The position numbers and the translations under genes were made by a program. Shown one piece after another: positions 9,301-19,900 of a DNA stretch of 64,000 bases. Within the stretch, counting starts at the first letter, position 1, and every line of letters starts with the position of its first letter. The notes under the pieces are model-generated. The model was not told the DNA's origin and made no database searches. It saw nothing but the letters and a program-made list of their open reading frames with translations. The stretch is from Meloidogyne chitwoodi (Eukaryota; Nematoda; Chromadorea; Rhabditida; Meloidogynidae): the NCBI GenBank assembly GCA_015183035.1, contig JACZZP010000008.1:434001-498000 (forward strand). The letters run 5' to 3'.

Positions 9301-9803
9301 ATGAGTAGTATAAGCAAGAGTGGCACAAGTCAGAGTGGCACAAGTCAGAGTGGTACAAGTCAGAGTGGCACAAGTCAGAGTGGCACAAGTCAGAGTGGCA
9401 CAAGTCAGAGTGGCACAAGTCAGAGTGGCACAAGTCAGAGTGGCACAAGTCAGAGTGGCACAAGTCAGAGTGGCACAAGTCAGAGTGGCACAAGTCAGAG
9501 TGGCACAAGTCAGAGTGGCACAAGTCAGAGTGGCACAAGTCAGAGTGGCACAAGTCAGAGTGGCACAAGTCAGAGTGGCACAAGTCAGAGTGGTACAAGT
9601 CAGCGTGGTACAAGTCAGCGTGGTACAAGTCAGCGTGGTACAAGTCAGCGTGGTACAAGTCAGAGTGGTACAAGTCAGAGTGGTACAAGTCAGAGTGGTA
9701 CAAGTCAGAGTGGTACAAGTCAGAGTGGTACAAGTCAGAGTGGTACAAGTCAGAGTGGTACAAGTCGGAGTGGTACAAGTCAGAGTGGTACAAGTCAGAG
9801 ATT
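9301..9803. repeat. 15-bp minisatellite, about 33 units
   Basis: A nearly perfect array of AGTCAGAGTGGCACA. Units change along the array: the first two thirds carry GGCACA, four consecutive units near 9595-9655 carry CAGCGTGGTACA, and the last third carries GGTACA. Three of the six frames are open throughout (SQSGT on plus, a VAQVR frame, and a YHSDL frame on minus). Open frames in both strands are a by-product of a 15-bp unit without stops; there is no start context or splice link, so I do not call a gene. Confidence 0.95.
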
Positions 9804-9825
9804 TTGTTTACAAATTTAATAAATA

Positions 9826-10279
9826 TCATACCACATCCCCACTTATAGTCCATTCATTATGATGGTCTTCTATATGACCAGATTCTTCATTAGACCCATT
9901 AATATATAAAACTTCCCCAATTTCACTAGAAATAGTATTTGCTTCATTCAAGGCATAATTCCATTGTTCCTCATAATCATTTATATTAATAGAAATTTTT
10001 TCTAATGAAAAATAGCATTGAGGGAGTGTAAAAGATGTTATTTTTAGTGTAGGCAATGTTTCAGGTATTGTAGACTTTAAATTAAAAAAAAATTAATTTA
10101 AATTGACAAAATGCCAAAAAAGTTTTTTTAATGCTAGCAATGCCAATAAAAAATTTTTTTAACTCTGAGAAATTCAAAAAAAAAAATTTTTTAAACATTA
10201 CCGGGAATAATGAAGCAGCAGCTTCAATTTCAGTAGAAAATTTAATTAAAAGAAAAAATAAAATTTTTGTTAAAAACAT
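9826..10279 (-). CDS. Small secreted protein, about 108 residues
   Basis: Two exons: 10279-10202 (26 codons; donor CCG|GTAATG) and 10074-9826 (83 codons with stop), joined in phase 0 at TTTAAAG. The first exon is almost entirely a signal peptide (MFLTKILFFLLIKFSTEIEA). The mature part begins near AAASLFP and is acidic, with one cysteine (LPQCYF) and the end EDHHNEWTISGDVV. The stop lies 23 bp before the minisatellite. No family recognised. It is the first of several genes for short secreted proteins between 9.8 and 16.5 kb, mostly on the minus strand. Confidence 0.7.
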
Positions 10280-10504
10280 TTAAAAAAAATATTTTTTATA
10301 AATTGATAAATTATTTTAAAAGGTGTTTTTATATTTAAATCATTTTTATAAATGTCAACAGACGAATTTTTTTAATAATATTTATTTATTTATTCACAGC
10401 ACGCATACTTTTGGAATGGAAATTTTAAAATTTCTTTTTTTAAAAAATAAAATTATAAGAAATAAAAATGCAAAATTTATATTCTTATACGGTATATTAA
10501 TTAT

Positions 10505-11385
10505 TATACAATTGACTCTCGTTATAAGAACACTTTTATATAAGAGAATATTGTTTATAAGGACAATCCGGTTATAAGAACACTTCGGTAATAAGGGAAT
10601 ATCATTTATAAGAACAAAAATCTAGCCAGTCCTTTTGGGTGTCCTTATAACTAGGGTTGCCGTTTTTTGTGTTTTTCGAGTCGTATATACCTCTTCAGAG
10701 CGCCTGTGATAAAGACCACTCTCTCGTATGATAAAGACGCAGAAAAACTGACCAGTGGATAGTTGAGGTCAGAGAAATGTCACATGACCTCTTCTTTTCA
10801 AACTTGTAAACATTTCTCTGCGTCTTTATAACACGAGAGAGTGGTCTTTATCACAGGCGCTCTGAAGAGGTATATATGACTCGAAAAACACAAAAAACGG
10901 CAACCCTACTTATAACGGAAGTCAAGCGTATTTAGGTATTTCAATTTTTTCAAATTAATCCCAAATTGTTTTAGGGACTTTTCTGTTACGTTGCCATTTT
11001 TGCCAGTCTGAATTGGGATAATCTATAAATAAAAATTAAATTTAAATTAATTTTTTTAAACAAACCTCTAAGAAGATATTCTCTCTTATCCTTTTTATAA
11101 CGTTTAGGCCATTTATATTCTCGTTTAGTTCGTTTTTCCTTAAAGAATTGAACATTTTTTTCAAACAAGTTTAATCCCGTTATAAGGACAATCCAATGGA
11201 TCGGTCATGGGTGTACTTATAAACGGATTCTTCCTATATCAAGGTGTCCTTATAAACGGATTTTTCCTATATCAAGGTGTCCTTATAAACGGATTTTTCC
11301 TATATTTGGGTGACCTTATAACCGATGTTTTTGAGAAAACTAGGACAAGCCCATAGTTGTCCTTATAACGAGAGTTTATTTTAAA
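10505..11385. mobile_element. Element with CTCGTTATAAGRACA inverted ends
   Basis: The left end (about 10510-10600) has CTCTCGTTATAAGAACAC and GGTTATAAGAACAC; the right end (about 11170-11378) has GTCCTTATAACGAGAG and three tandem copies of a 30-odd-bp unit containing GTCCTTATAAACGGAT. These are inverted relative to each other. Between them lie the MITE at 10665-10905 and exons 2 and 3 of the secreted gene 10955-11541. It may be one element about 880 bp long or two half elements. No transposase is visible. Confidence 0.6.
10665..10905. mobile_element. MITE, CTCTTCAGAGCGCC foldback
   Basis: Nearly perfect arms of about 85 bp: GTTTTTCGAGTCGTATATAC and ACCTCTTCAGAGCGCCTGTG on the left match the complementary right arm ending TATATGACTCGAAAAAC. 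The loop is about 70 bp. It lies about 50 bp after the stop of the secreted gene at 10955-11541. A decayed relative is at 5692-5880. Confidence 0.9.
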
Positions 11386-11541
11386 ACTTACTTCCCCTAA
11401 TGATGAATGCGTAATATTTCCATTTGTATTCAAATTCTTTTCCTTAGGATTTTCAAATTGATAGGTTGCTCCTTCACAATTTATTTTAGCAAATAAAAGT
11501 AAAATAAATGTTAAAAAAGTAATAATTTTGTAATTTAACAT
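10955..11541 (-). CDS. Secreted basic peptide precursor with several Lys-Arg sites
   Basis: Three exons: 11541-11392 (50 codons), 11138-11066 and 11022-10955, giving 96 residues; splice phases 0 and 1 agree. Exon 1 has a signal peptide (MLNYKIITFLTFILLLFAKI, cut near NCEG) and a neutral linker. Exons 2 and 3 encode a very basic tail with KR pairs at EKR, TKR, PKR and DKR, several aromatic residues (EYKWPKR, DYPNSDWQKWQRNRK) and the end PKTIWD. KR pairs are the usual cleavage sites of nematode peptide precursors, so this could be a processed peptide hormone or effector peptide; that is inference. There is no Gly for C-terminal amidation at the pairs. Exons 2 and 3 lie between the inverted ends of a repeat element and the first intron carries its tandem unit. 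Confidence 0.6.
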
Positions 11542-12187
11542 TGTGTTTTTAAAATTTATAATTTTAAAAAAAAATTCTGATTTTGTTCTGATATTTTAAA
11601 TAAAATTCTGACTTTTAAGTGCAATGGGTTGTTATTTTTTAAAGGGAAAATTTTTATAAAATTATTTTTTTATTTTTTTAATAAAATTTTTATTTAAGAG
11701 GAAATAAACTGACACAGAATATTTAAAAAAAAATAATAAAATAAAAAAATAAAATCATTCGTTTTTTATATTTAAATCTTATTATACTTAATGACACCTC
11801 AAAAGGTCCTCTTTTATTTAATTTTGAATTTTAAAAATATAGGCCAATGGGGATATAAACCTGAAATGCACTATAACGAGATTTATTTAAAAAATATTTA
11901 TAAATAATTATAAAAATTTATTTTATTATTTTAAAATAATAATTAATTAATATTAATTAGTTACCTAATTATTGTGTTTTTGAAAATTAAAACTTCAAGA
12001 AAATTTAATTATCAGAGCTCAATAATAAGCATTCTTTCCTATAAGAAAGAAACCAATATTGATTTATTGAAATAATTTTTAAACATTTATATTTATTTTT
12101 AATCAAAAATATATAAGTATTATTTTATCATAATAACATTAAATAAATCAAATTTCAATATTTCCAATTTTAAATAAATATCCTTCA
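11542..12187. other. Gene-free AT-rich spacer
   Basis: Mostly A/T runs with ATTCTGA/TCAGAAT words. No reading frame with splice support, RNA gene or clear inverted repeat was seen. Confidence 0.6.
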
Positions 12188-12474
12188 TCAAAAATGAATA
12201 AAATATCCTTTTTTAGCAAGTCTATCGTACAATTCAGGCGCTAAACGTTTAGAACGGCTTGGTGGTGTTGTAGCCTAAAAAATCAGAATTTTAAGTTTAA
12301 TCAATTTTTTCAAATTTTTACCTCTTCCTCTAATGAAGACTTTCCATAAAAATCGGAATCTTTAAGTTCAACCATATGTTGTTCATATTGATCTATTGGT
12401 TCTTTTCCATTTGTTTTAATAATAAAGATAAATGTAATAAATAATATTAAATAAATAATTATTTTATTATTCAT
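12188..12474 (-). CDS. Small secreted peptide precursor, 79 residues
   Basis: Two exons: 12474-12322 (51 codons; donor GAGGAAGAG|GTAAAA) and 12274-12188 (29 codons with stop), split by a 47-bp intron in phase 0. Residues 1 to about 23 form a signal peptide (MNNKIIIYLILFITFIFI, ending near TNG). The mature part has an acidic propeptide-like segment (EPIDQYEQHMVELKDSDF) and then SRSKR followed by a 22-residue C-terminal peptide containing LAPELYDRLAKKGYF. A pro-region, a single dibasic site and one terminal peptide are the layout of a processed peptide hormone or a secreted ligand mimic. No match to CLE, IDA, CEP or RALF motifs is evident. No family recognised. Confidence 0.65.
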
Positions 12475-12759
12475 TTTTTCTGCGTAAATTTATTTTTAAA
12501 TCTAAAAATAAAAATTTATTTAGGACTTAATTAAAAAGAAAGAAAGGAATAAATGAATATTTTAGGAGGACGAGCATAATTTAAATACTATCAAATTCAT
12601 GTAATTTGATGAATAAGCTAAATGTTAAAAAATGGAGAAAATATACACAATGTTTAGATGATTAATAGAGAATCTAAAAATAAGAAAAACAAAGTTTAAC
12701 ATTTAATTAAAAACAATCATCATATGGTTTTTGCTGGGTTGCATTTGGTCGTGACAAAA

Positions 12760-13610
12760 CCAGAATTTTAATGAAACTTTAAAAATTTATTTCAAAACCA
12801 GAATTAATGTTTTAAATAAATTCTGGTTTTATGTTTTAAATAAATTCTGTTTTTTATGTTTTATATAAATTCTGTTTATTATGTTTTAAATAAATTCTGG
12901 TTTTAAAGTAATAGTTTTTATTACTTATTCTTCAACTATAATTATCATTTTAAAATTTTGATTTTTATTATCTAAATTTAACAACTAAATTATAAAAAAT
13001 TCTGGTTTTATACTTCATTTGTTAAACTAAAATAGCGTTTTAATTTTAAAGCAGAATAAAAATTGAGAAAATAAAATCTTTTATATTTCTGCCTTTTCTA
13101 TGCTTTTATATAAGGTGCTTTTTGTCCAAAATAAAATAATTTTTGTAACCAACACTGAATATGTATTATTAAAAATTAATTTTTAATCATTTATATTTTT
13201 TAAGAGAAAATCAACTATTTACAAATCACAAATAGCTTTCTTAAATTCTAAATATTAAAAAAATAACACGAATTAAATATTAATTTATCTACAAAATATA
13301 TAATTTGAATATATTAGATTCATCACATGTTTGAATTCTCAATAATTATATTCATTTCGTCATAGACTTTGTTTTACTCGCATCAACGCTCACGTAAAGA
13401 ATATTCTTCCGATCAACCAATTCAACAACTGAAAATAAAAAAAATAGAAAAAAAGCAAACTCTGAAACATTCTCATTTTTTGTTTGAACTTATTCTGTTT
13501 TTATTATCTAATGTTTTAAATAAATTCTGGTTTTTATTATCTAATGTTTTAAATAAATTCTGGTTTTTATTATCTAATGTTTTAAATAAATTCTGGTTTT
13601 TAAATAAGAG
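12760..13610. repeat. TAAATTCTGGTTTTTATTATCTAATGTTT repeat clusters and spacer
   Basis: Two clusters of a unit of about 30 bp built on TTTTAAATAAATTCTGGTTTT: 12775-12910 (about four units) and 13495-13605 (four near-perfect units). The second lies directly after the stop of the gene at 13618-14473. The rest of 12475-13617 shows no gene. The ATTCTGR core recurs in introns across 13-20 kb and 27-29 kb. Confidence 0.8.
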
Positions 13611-13617
13611 TTAATCT

Positions 13618-14473
13618 TTAATTCCTCTTACCTTTCCCTTCCCTCGGCTCCCTAACTTTATGTTTCTGTGATGAACGATCGTAAGCATGTTTTGGGCCAA
13701 ACCCTTCAAGAAGTTCAGTAGATGGTTTCCTCACAATATCTTCGTCAATATTGCCAACAAATTTATATTTTGGGACTCCAACAGCAAAGTCTTTTCGGAC
13801 AATGGCAGTAGCTGAAGGCGTTGCTTTTACTGATGATTTGTTGAATAAATGAGCCGTTGAAGTGCTAAAAATAGAGAAAAAAGTTGTTTTTGTTCTGTTT
13901 TTTAAAATTATTTTCTGATGTAAATTCTGATTTTTATGTTCTGATTTTTGTTGATTTATGTTCTGAAATTAATGTTCTGATTTTCAGGATAAAATTTTAC
14001 GTTCTGAATTATTCTGATATTTAAATTCTGATTTTTCTGGTTTTTGACATACCCTCTAAAGGTAGCATATTGTGCTGTCTTACAAGCCCTTCCAATTGAC
14101 GATCCCTTTCCAGACTTCATCTGAGCCGTTCTTATCGCTATTCCTTCATTGCTCCCACCCTTTTTGACGGCCTGTTTTGAGTCAGACTTTGGTTGCGAGT
14201 GTCGTTCTTTTCCTCTTTTTTCGTCCTAAAAAATTTTTAAATAAAAAAAAAATTTGGAGAAAATTTTCAAACTTTTTTGTCCTTATTTAAATTGTCATGG
14301 CCACCAAGTTGAGAATTCTTGTTGTCATGTTTTGCTGCTACTCCTTCTTTAGATTTATCATGCTTTCCTTTTAGATTCTCAATTGTTGCATCTTTCCCTC
14401 TCTTTTTCTTTCCCTTGGAGCATGTTATTAAAGCAAATAATGTCATCATCGAAAGAATTCCCAATTGCAGCAT
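13618..14473 (-). CDS. Secreted basic protein, about 206 residues
   Basis: Three exons: 14473-14273 (67 codons), 14225-14053 and 13864-13618, with consistent phases (0 and 2). Residues 1 to about 20 form a signal peptide (MLQLGILSMMTLFALITCSK). The mature protein is very rich in Lys, Gly, Ser and His, including GKKKRGKDATIENLKGKHDK, an Asn/His/Asp stretch and RHSQPKSDSKQAVKKGG. The last exon is more ordered (VRKDFAVGVPKYKFVGNID, ELLEGFGPKHAYDR) with a basic end. Lys-rich secreted proteins are common in nematode gland and cuticle secretomes, but I cannot name this one. An ATG with a donor upstream (about 14681-14660) could be an untranslated or alternative first exon. Confidence 0.68.
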
Positions 14474-14561
14474 TACCCAAAGAAAAGAATAGATTAACTT
14501 ATTATTATTGTGTTGATCTTAAAATTTAATAAATTAAATTAATTAAAAAACTTTTTTAATT

Positions 14562-14640
14562 AAATCCAACTTGCAGCTTTTTTAAATTAACTAAAAATAT
14601 TGATGCTTGAAAAAAGCTACTAGTTGGATTAAAAATAATT
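14562..14640. mobile_element. MITE, AATCCAACTNGYAGCTTTTTT foldback, copy 1
   Basis: Arms AATCCAACTTGCAGCTTTTTT and AAAAAAGCTACTAGTTGGATT around a loop of about 30 bp. Two relatives occur at 15786-15842 (left arm decayed) and 16302-16366. All three lie in or beside the introns of neighbouring secreted-protein genes. Confidence 0.8.
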
Positions 14641-15262
14641 TTTATTTAATTAAATTTACCTTGCATTTGCCCAAAGTCCATTTTGTCCGAAATTGAAGAA
14701 TAAATAGGAATAAAAAAAAGTTGGTTAAATATTGGAGGAATTTATTTTATGTTTAATTCAAGTTGGTTTATATACTGTATTTTTACTTTGAGTTAAAACT
14801 TGTTAAAAATAAAAAAATTGAAGCAATTTTAAAGAAGCTTTATCAGTCCATAATTTAAAAGGAAAATAGCTCTTTCCAAAGCTAGATTTTCATCAATGAG
14901 ATTTTTAGTCAAAAATAACCACAAAAATTTAAATTTCAAAATTTCACAATTTTGAAATATTAAAGAAAAAAATTAAAAATTAAATTAAAAAAAAAGTGCA
15001 ACATATATAAATTTATTTGATGATTAATTTTATTGTTTTTTTTTCAATTTATTTATTTTTATTATTTTTTAAAAATGTCAATTCTAAATATTTACAAGAA
15101 AAATAAAATGATAAATTGCATGACTATATTCAACATTATTTTTTATTTTTTTTTATTTTTAAAAAGTTCATAGAAAAATGAATCAGTGCATCATTTAATT
15201 TTTTCTTTATTTAAAGCTTTATTTTTCATTTTTTAAATAATACACCTAATAAAAAATTAAAA
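14641..15262. other. Divergent promoter spacer
   Basis: Lies between the minus-strand gene starting at 14473 and the plus-strand gene starting at 15263. It is A/T-rich with no clear repeat other than ATTCTGA-type words further on; a possible upstream exon of the minus gene lies near 14660-14681. No RNA gene seen. Confidence 0.5.
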
Positions 15263-16505
15263 ATGATTTACTTTAAAATTGTAATATTATTTATTTTGGC
15301 TATAGATTTGACTGCTGTTTTAATACCTTATTCTTTAAAAGGTTTATTTATTTGTTTAGAAAAAACAGAAGAGAATTCTGATATCGAAATATCAGAACAA
15401 AATTCTTATCAGAATTCTGATATCTGAAAATTAGAACAGAATTTTGTTCTCGAAAAAACAATAAAATTCTGAAACAAAATCAGAACAGAAATATAGGTAT
15501 AATTTAATTTTCAGAATTTTCTTCTACCGAATCAGAAGCAAAATCACAAGTGTTTATTCGCCGCCTCCGCCGCTCTTCTAATAATTCTGATGATGCTGAT
15601 AATAATAATTTAATATTTTCTGATCCAATTTTGCCTACTTTGCCGGAAGATTTAAAAAATACAGATCCAGATTGTGTATTTTGGCAATATATTCAAGCAA
15701 AGCCTTTAACAGTAGAAGAAGTTCGTCAAGAAATTAATGGGGTAATATTGAGGATATTTTTAAAATTAATTTTTTTTAATTATTTAAATAGCTTTTTTAA
15801 ATAATTCCTCTTTAATTTAAAAAAGCTGTTAGTTGGATTAAACAAATTTTAACTATTAAATTTATTTTTTCCTTATAATTTTTTTTTGCAAAATTATAAA
15901 TTAAACTCTAAATTAATTTTTTATATTTTTTAAAATTTTTTTAATTAATTTTCTTTCTTTTTATTTAAAGTTGTGTGTTCAAAACTCAACACAAAATAAC
16001 AATGGTTGGTGTGAGATTGAATTAAATTTAATTGTTAAACAATTTGGTTCAAATAGCATAAAACCAATTCATTTGGATAAACAAATAATTGAAAAAATTG
16101 ATTTTAAATTTTTTATACATTTTACAAAGAGTGGTCTTTGGCAAGTTGTTGGAATTCCTAACTGTGATGAAAATGGTTATTTAAAAATTAATAAAATTTA
16201 ATTTAAAATAATATATATTTTTTTGGAAAGATAATTTTATATTTTAATTTATTAAAAAATTAAAAAAAATATATAAAAAAATTAAATTTAATAAATTAAA
16301 CCAACCTGCAGCTTTTAAATACACCTTTAATTTCTGTTTAATTTAAAAAAGCTCCTAGTTGGATTTAAACTTTATTTATTTTAAATTGACCATAAATTGA
16401 AATAAAAATTTAAAAAAATATTTTTTTAAGGATTATATTTTTTCTTTAATTTTTTTAGAAGAGGAAACTAAAAAACGAGTTGTTCGCTCAATTTTTAAAT
16501 ATTAA
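15263..16505 (+). CDS. Secreted protein, unknown family, with a cysteine-bearing domain
   Basis: Exons 15263-15341, 15515-15741 and 15971 onward, all in consistent phase. Residues 1 to about 19 form a signal peptide (MIYFKIVILFILAIDLTAV). The mature part has a basic cleavable-looking FIRRLRRSS, an Asn/Asp stretch, then a folded-looking domain with CVFWQYIQAKPLTVEEVRQE, CVQNSTQ, GWCEIELNLIVKQFG and WQVVGIPNC: four cysteines, possibly two disulfides. Reading straight on gives a stop at 16201 (178 residues). A donor at 16175 (AATG|GTTATT) and an acceptor at 16458 would instead add a last exon 16459-16505 ending EEETKKRVVRSIFKY; both are in phase and I cannot choose. Unknown function; the cysteine pattern is only loosely reminiscent of small secreted inhibitors. 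Confidence 0.65.
16302..16366. mobile_element. MITE, AATCCAACTNGYAGC foldback, copy 3
   Basis: Arms AACCAACCTGCAGCTTTT and AAAAAGCTCCTAGTTGGATT with a loop of about 28 bp. It lies in the possible last intron or 3' region of the gene starting at 15263. Confidence 0.75.
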
Positions 16506-16925
16506 AGAAGGATTGAATTATTAAAAAAAATTTAAATTAAATTTTATTTAGATTTATTAATACATAAAACTGAAATTAATTTTTAAAAAATTTGATAAAA
16601 TGTTTATTAAATTAAAAGCAGTGAATTTCATATTTTTTAGTGAGACTTGTTTAATTTTTTTATTCAGAAAAAAATTAATTAATACCCTCAAATTAATATT
16701 CATAATTCCCTTAACAATTAACTCAAAAAAATAAAAAAAAAAAACAAATAAAAGCTAAATAAATAAATAAATAGAAGAGAGATAAGCTGAAGGGATGACC
16801 TAAACGCTTGGAGAAAAAAAAGAGACTTTAATCGTTTAAAATAAAAATAAAAAAAAATTAATAAATTGAGGAGAATTAATGTTCCTAAAAAATAAAATAT
16901 TTTTTTTAGTTAATGATTTTTTTAT

Positions 16926-19900
16926 ATGAATTTAATTTTATTTAATTCAATAAATTTATTATTTTTAATATTTTTATTTTGTTTTTTTCAATTTATTTTT
17001 ATTAAAACCCAACAATTTAATAAAAATATTGTTTGTGCAAATAGGGGACGTTTTTTAAATGCTTATTGTTTGGCTGATTATAATTGCAATAATTTGAAAA
17101 TATTAAGAAATAAATATAAGGTAATTATTTTTTAATTTATAGTAAAAATCAGAATAGAATTCTGATATCAGAAAATCAGAATAAAATTCTGATAACAGAA
17201 AATCAGAACAAAATTTTGATAAATGAAAATCAGAACAGAATTCTGATAAAAGAAAATCAGAACAGAATTCTGATAAATGAAAATCAGAACAGAATTCTGA
17301 TAAATGAAAATCAGAACAGAATTCTGATAAATGAAAATCAGAACAAAATTAAAACATTTTTATTTATTAGGTCTGTATACGTGGAATTTGTTGTACTCAA
17401 ACAAAAATTAGAAAAGAAATGGCCAATAAACGAACTTTAGAAGATAAAGGTTCAAAATTATAAAATATTAATTAATTAAAAAAAAATTCAGAATGCCCTA
17501 AAAATTCATTTAATGTTGGAATTAAATGTAAAATTAATAAAGATTGTCAAATTAAAAAAACAATAAATTTAAAAGAACCATTTTCTTTGTTAGAATGTTC
17601 AAAACAAGCGGGAATATGTTGTACTAGTGTTAAATATTTAAAACCTTTATCAAAAGGCAAATGGTGTTTAAATTGGGGAAAGGCGTTGGGAAAGGTTAAA
17701 TTAAATAAATAAAATAAAAATCAGAATTATCGGTAAAAATATTTTAAATAAATAAATAGAATTTTAATTATGAAAAATCAGAGCAGAAATCAGAATTCTG
17801 AAAAATAAAAATCAGCATTTAAGTCAGAATTCTGATAAATAAAATCAGACAATCGTCAGAATAAAATTCATATTTCTAGTATAAAAAGCGAAAATTTCTG
17901 ATAAAAATCAGAATATATTTATTTAAGGAATGTAACACAAACAATGAATGTAAAAGTGCAAAAAGGCCTAAAGCTGTTTGTGTTGATGGTGAATGTTGTA
18001 CACGACCAAGAGAAATAATTAATGATAAAGGAGAAGAAAAAGAAGAAGAGGATTTAATTTCTGAAAAATCTGAAGAGAAAGAAGAAGAGGAAAATGATGA
18101 AAATAAACGTAAAAAACAGGATGACAATAAAAATGATGACAACGATAATTTTGAAGATTTTGATAATTTATATTCTGAGGAAGAAGATGAGGAAGAGGAT
18201 AAATATAAAGGTTAGAAGGAAATTTTAAATTTTTATTTAAAAAGGTAAAATATATTAATATTTTTCTATCGACGAAAAATCAGAATTATCAAAAAAATAT
18301 TCAATCCGAAGTAGAACAAATAGAAAATCAGAACAAAATCAAAACAAATTCTGATACAAAAAATCAGAACAAAATCAAAACAAATTCTGATACAAAAAAT
18401 CAGAACAAAATCAAAACAAATTCTGATACAAAAAATCAGAACAAAATCAAAACAAATTCTGATACAAAAAATCAGAACAAAATCAAAACAAATTCTGATA
18501 CAAAAAATCAGAACAAAATCAAAACAAATTCTGATATAAAATCAGAACAAAATCAAAACAAATTCTGATATAAAAAATAAAACAGAATAATTAAGATAAA
18601 ACAAAAGAACAAAGTGATGAACAAGAAGATTATTCTGAAAATATTAATAATAAAAAAATATCTTTAAGAAGAGAATTAATTAAAGGGCAAAGGATTTGTA
18701 GGTATATTTATTTAAAAATTAATTAATTAAATTAATTAAAAAAGGCGTAAAGGTCTAAAATACAAAAATGTTCGAAAATGTTCAAAATTGTTAAATTGTG
18801 GAAATTTTAAAATATTTATTTGTATTTCTGGTCATTGTTGCTTAAAAACAAAATATTTTGATTCAAAAGAAGAAAAAAGCAAAGAAAATTTAAATAAAAA
18901 TTTCGGTCGATTACCAGCTTCCCCATTTGGCTTTTGCCTTGCTAATAAAAATTTTAATCGTTTTATTGGGAGACTTTGTACTGACAGGAAAGAATGCCCA
19001 AAGGCTTTGGATGCGTATAATAAACGTGTAGCAATTCGTTGTTTAAATGGTTATTTATTTTTTTTATTTTTTTTTGAACTTTAAGTACCGAAAAATAAAA
19101 AGGAATTAAATTTTATTTTATTTAGTGGCAAAATTTAATTTTTTTTTAATTTTTTAAAATTAATTTTAATATTTTTCCTGATCTCTAGTTTTTAGGCGCT
19201 TGCTGTGCTGCTATGCAACAACCTAAAAATATTTTTAAAGACAAAAGTGAAAATAATAAAAATAAAAATTTTATAAATAAGGAAGAGGAGGATGGCTGGA
19301 TACTTCCGCCAAAACAAAAATATAATGGTAAAATATATTTTTTTTTAATTTTAAATAAAATTAGAAAAAATTCGATTTTTTTTCAAAATGGTCAAAATAC
19401 AAAATGGTCAAACTTTTAAATTTGTTAATATTTTTGAAATTTTTTTTTTTTTGATATTTTTTTAATTTAAATATAAAATTTATAAGCTTTCTGTTTTGAT
19501 GGAACACCTAGCAAAACACAATGTATTAGCCAGAGAGATTGTCCAAATTATAATAGACAAATATGCGAAAATGGAATTTGTTGTTCACCAAATATTGACC
19601 AAAAACAATGTAAAAATTATTTAAAAAAAATTTTTGAAAATTTTTGAAAAATTTGAAAAAAAATTTTCAAAAAAAAAATTCAAAAAATTTCAAAAAAAAT
19701 TCAAAAAAATTTTCAGAAAATTTTCAAAAATTTCAAAAAATTTCAAAAATTTCAAAAAAAATTCAAAAATTTCAAAAAAATATTTTTTTTCTTTTTATAT
19801 GCCTGTGGTGGTTTGCCAAGTTCTGGACAATGCAATCATGCTTTAATAGCTTTATCTACTGGAGCAGGCTGTAAATCAAACTTTTATTGTGTTCCCCCCG

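Noticed and set aside
9299..9862. Three long open frames (SQSGT, VAQVR and YHSDL repeats) over the minisatellite
   Set aside because: A 15-bp unit without stop codons opens several frames at once on both strands; there is no conserved start, splice link or unique sequence to support a protein.
11170..11345. Internal telomere-like repeat (GTCCTTATAAACGGAT units)
   Set aside because: The unit is over 30 bp and unlike TTAGGC; it is the end of an inverted-repeat element.
17876..18142. Ser/Phe-rich minus-strand frame
   Set aside because: Shadow of the Glu/Lys-rich low-complexity exon of the lustrin-like gene on the plus strand.
17145..18580. CRISPR-like spaced repeats
   Set aside because: The units are contiguous tandem repeats in introns of a eukaryotic gene, without variable spacers or cas genes.
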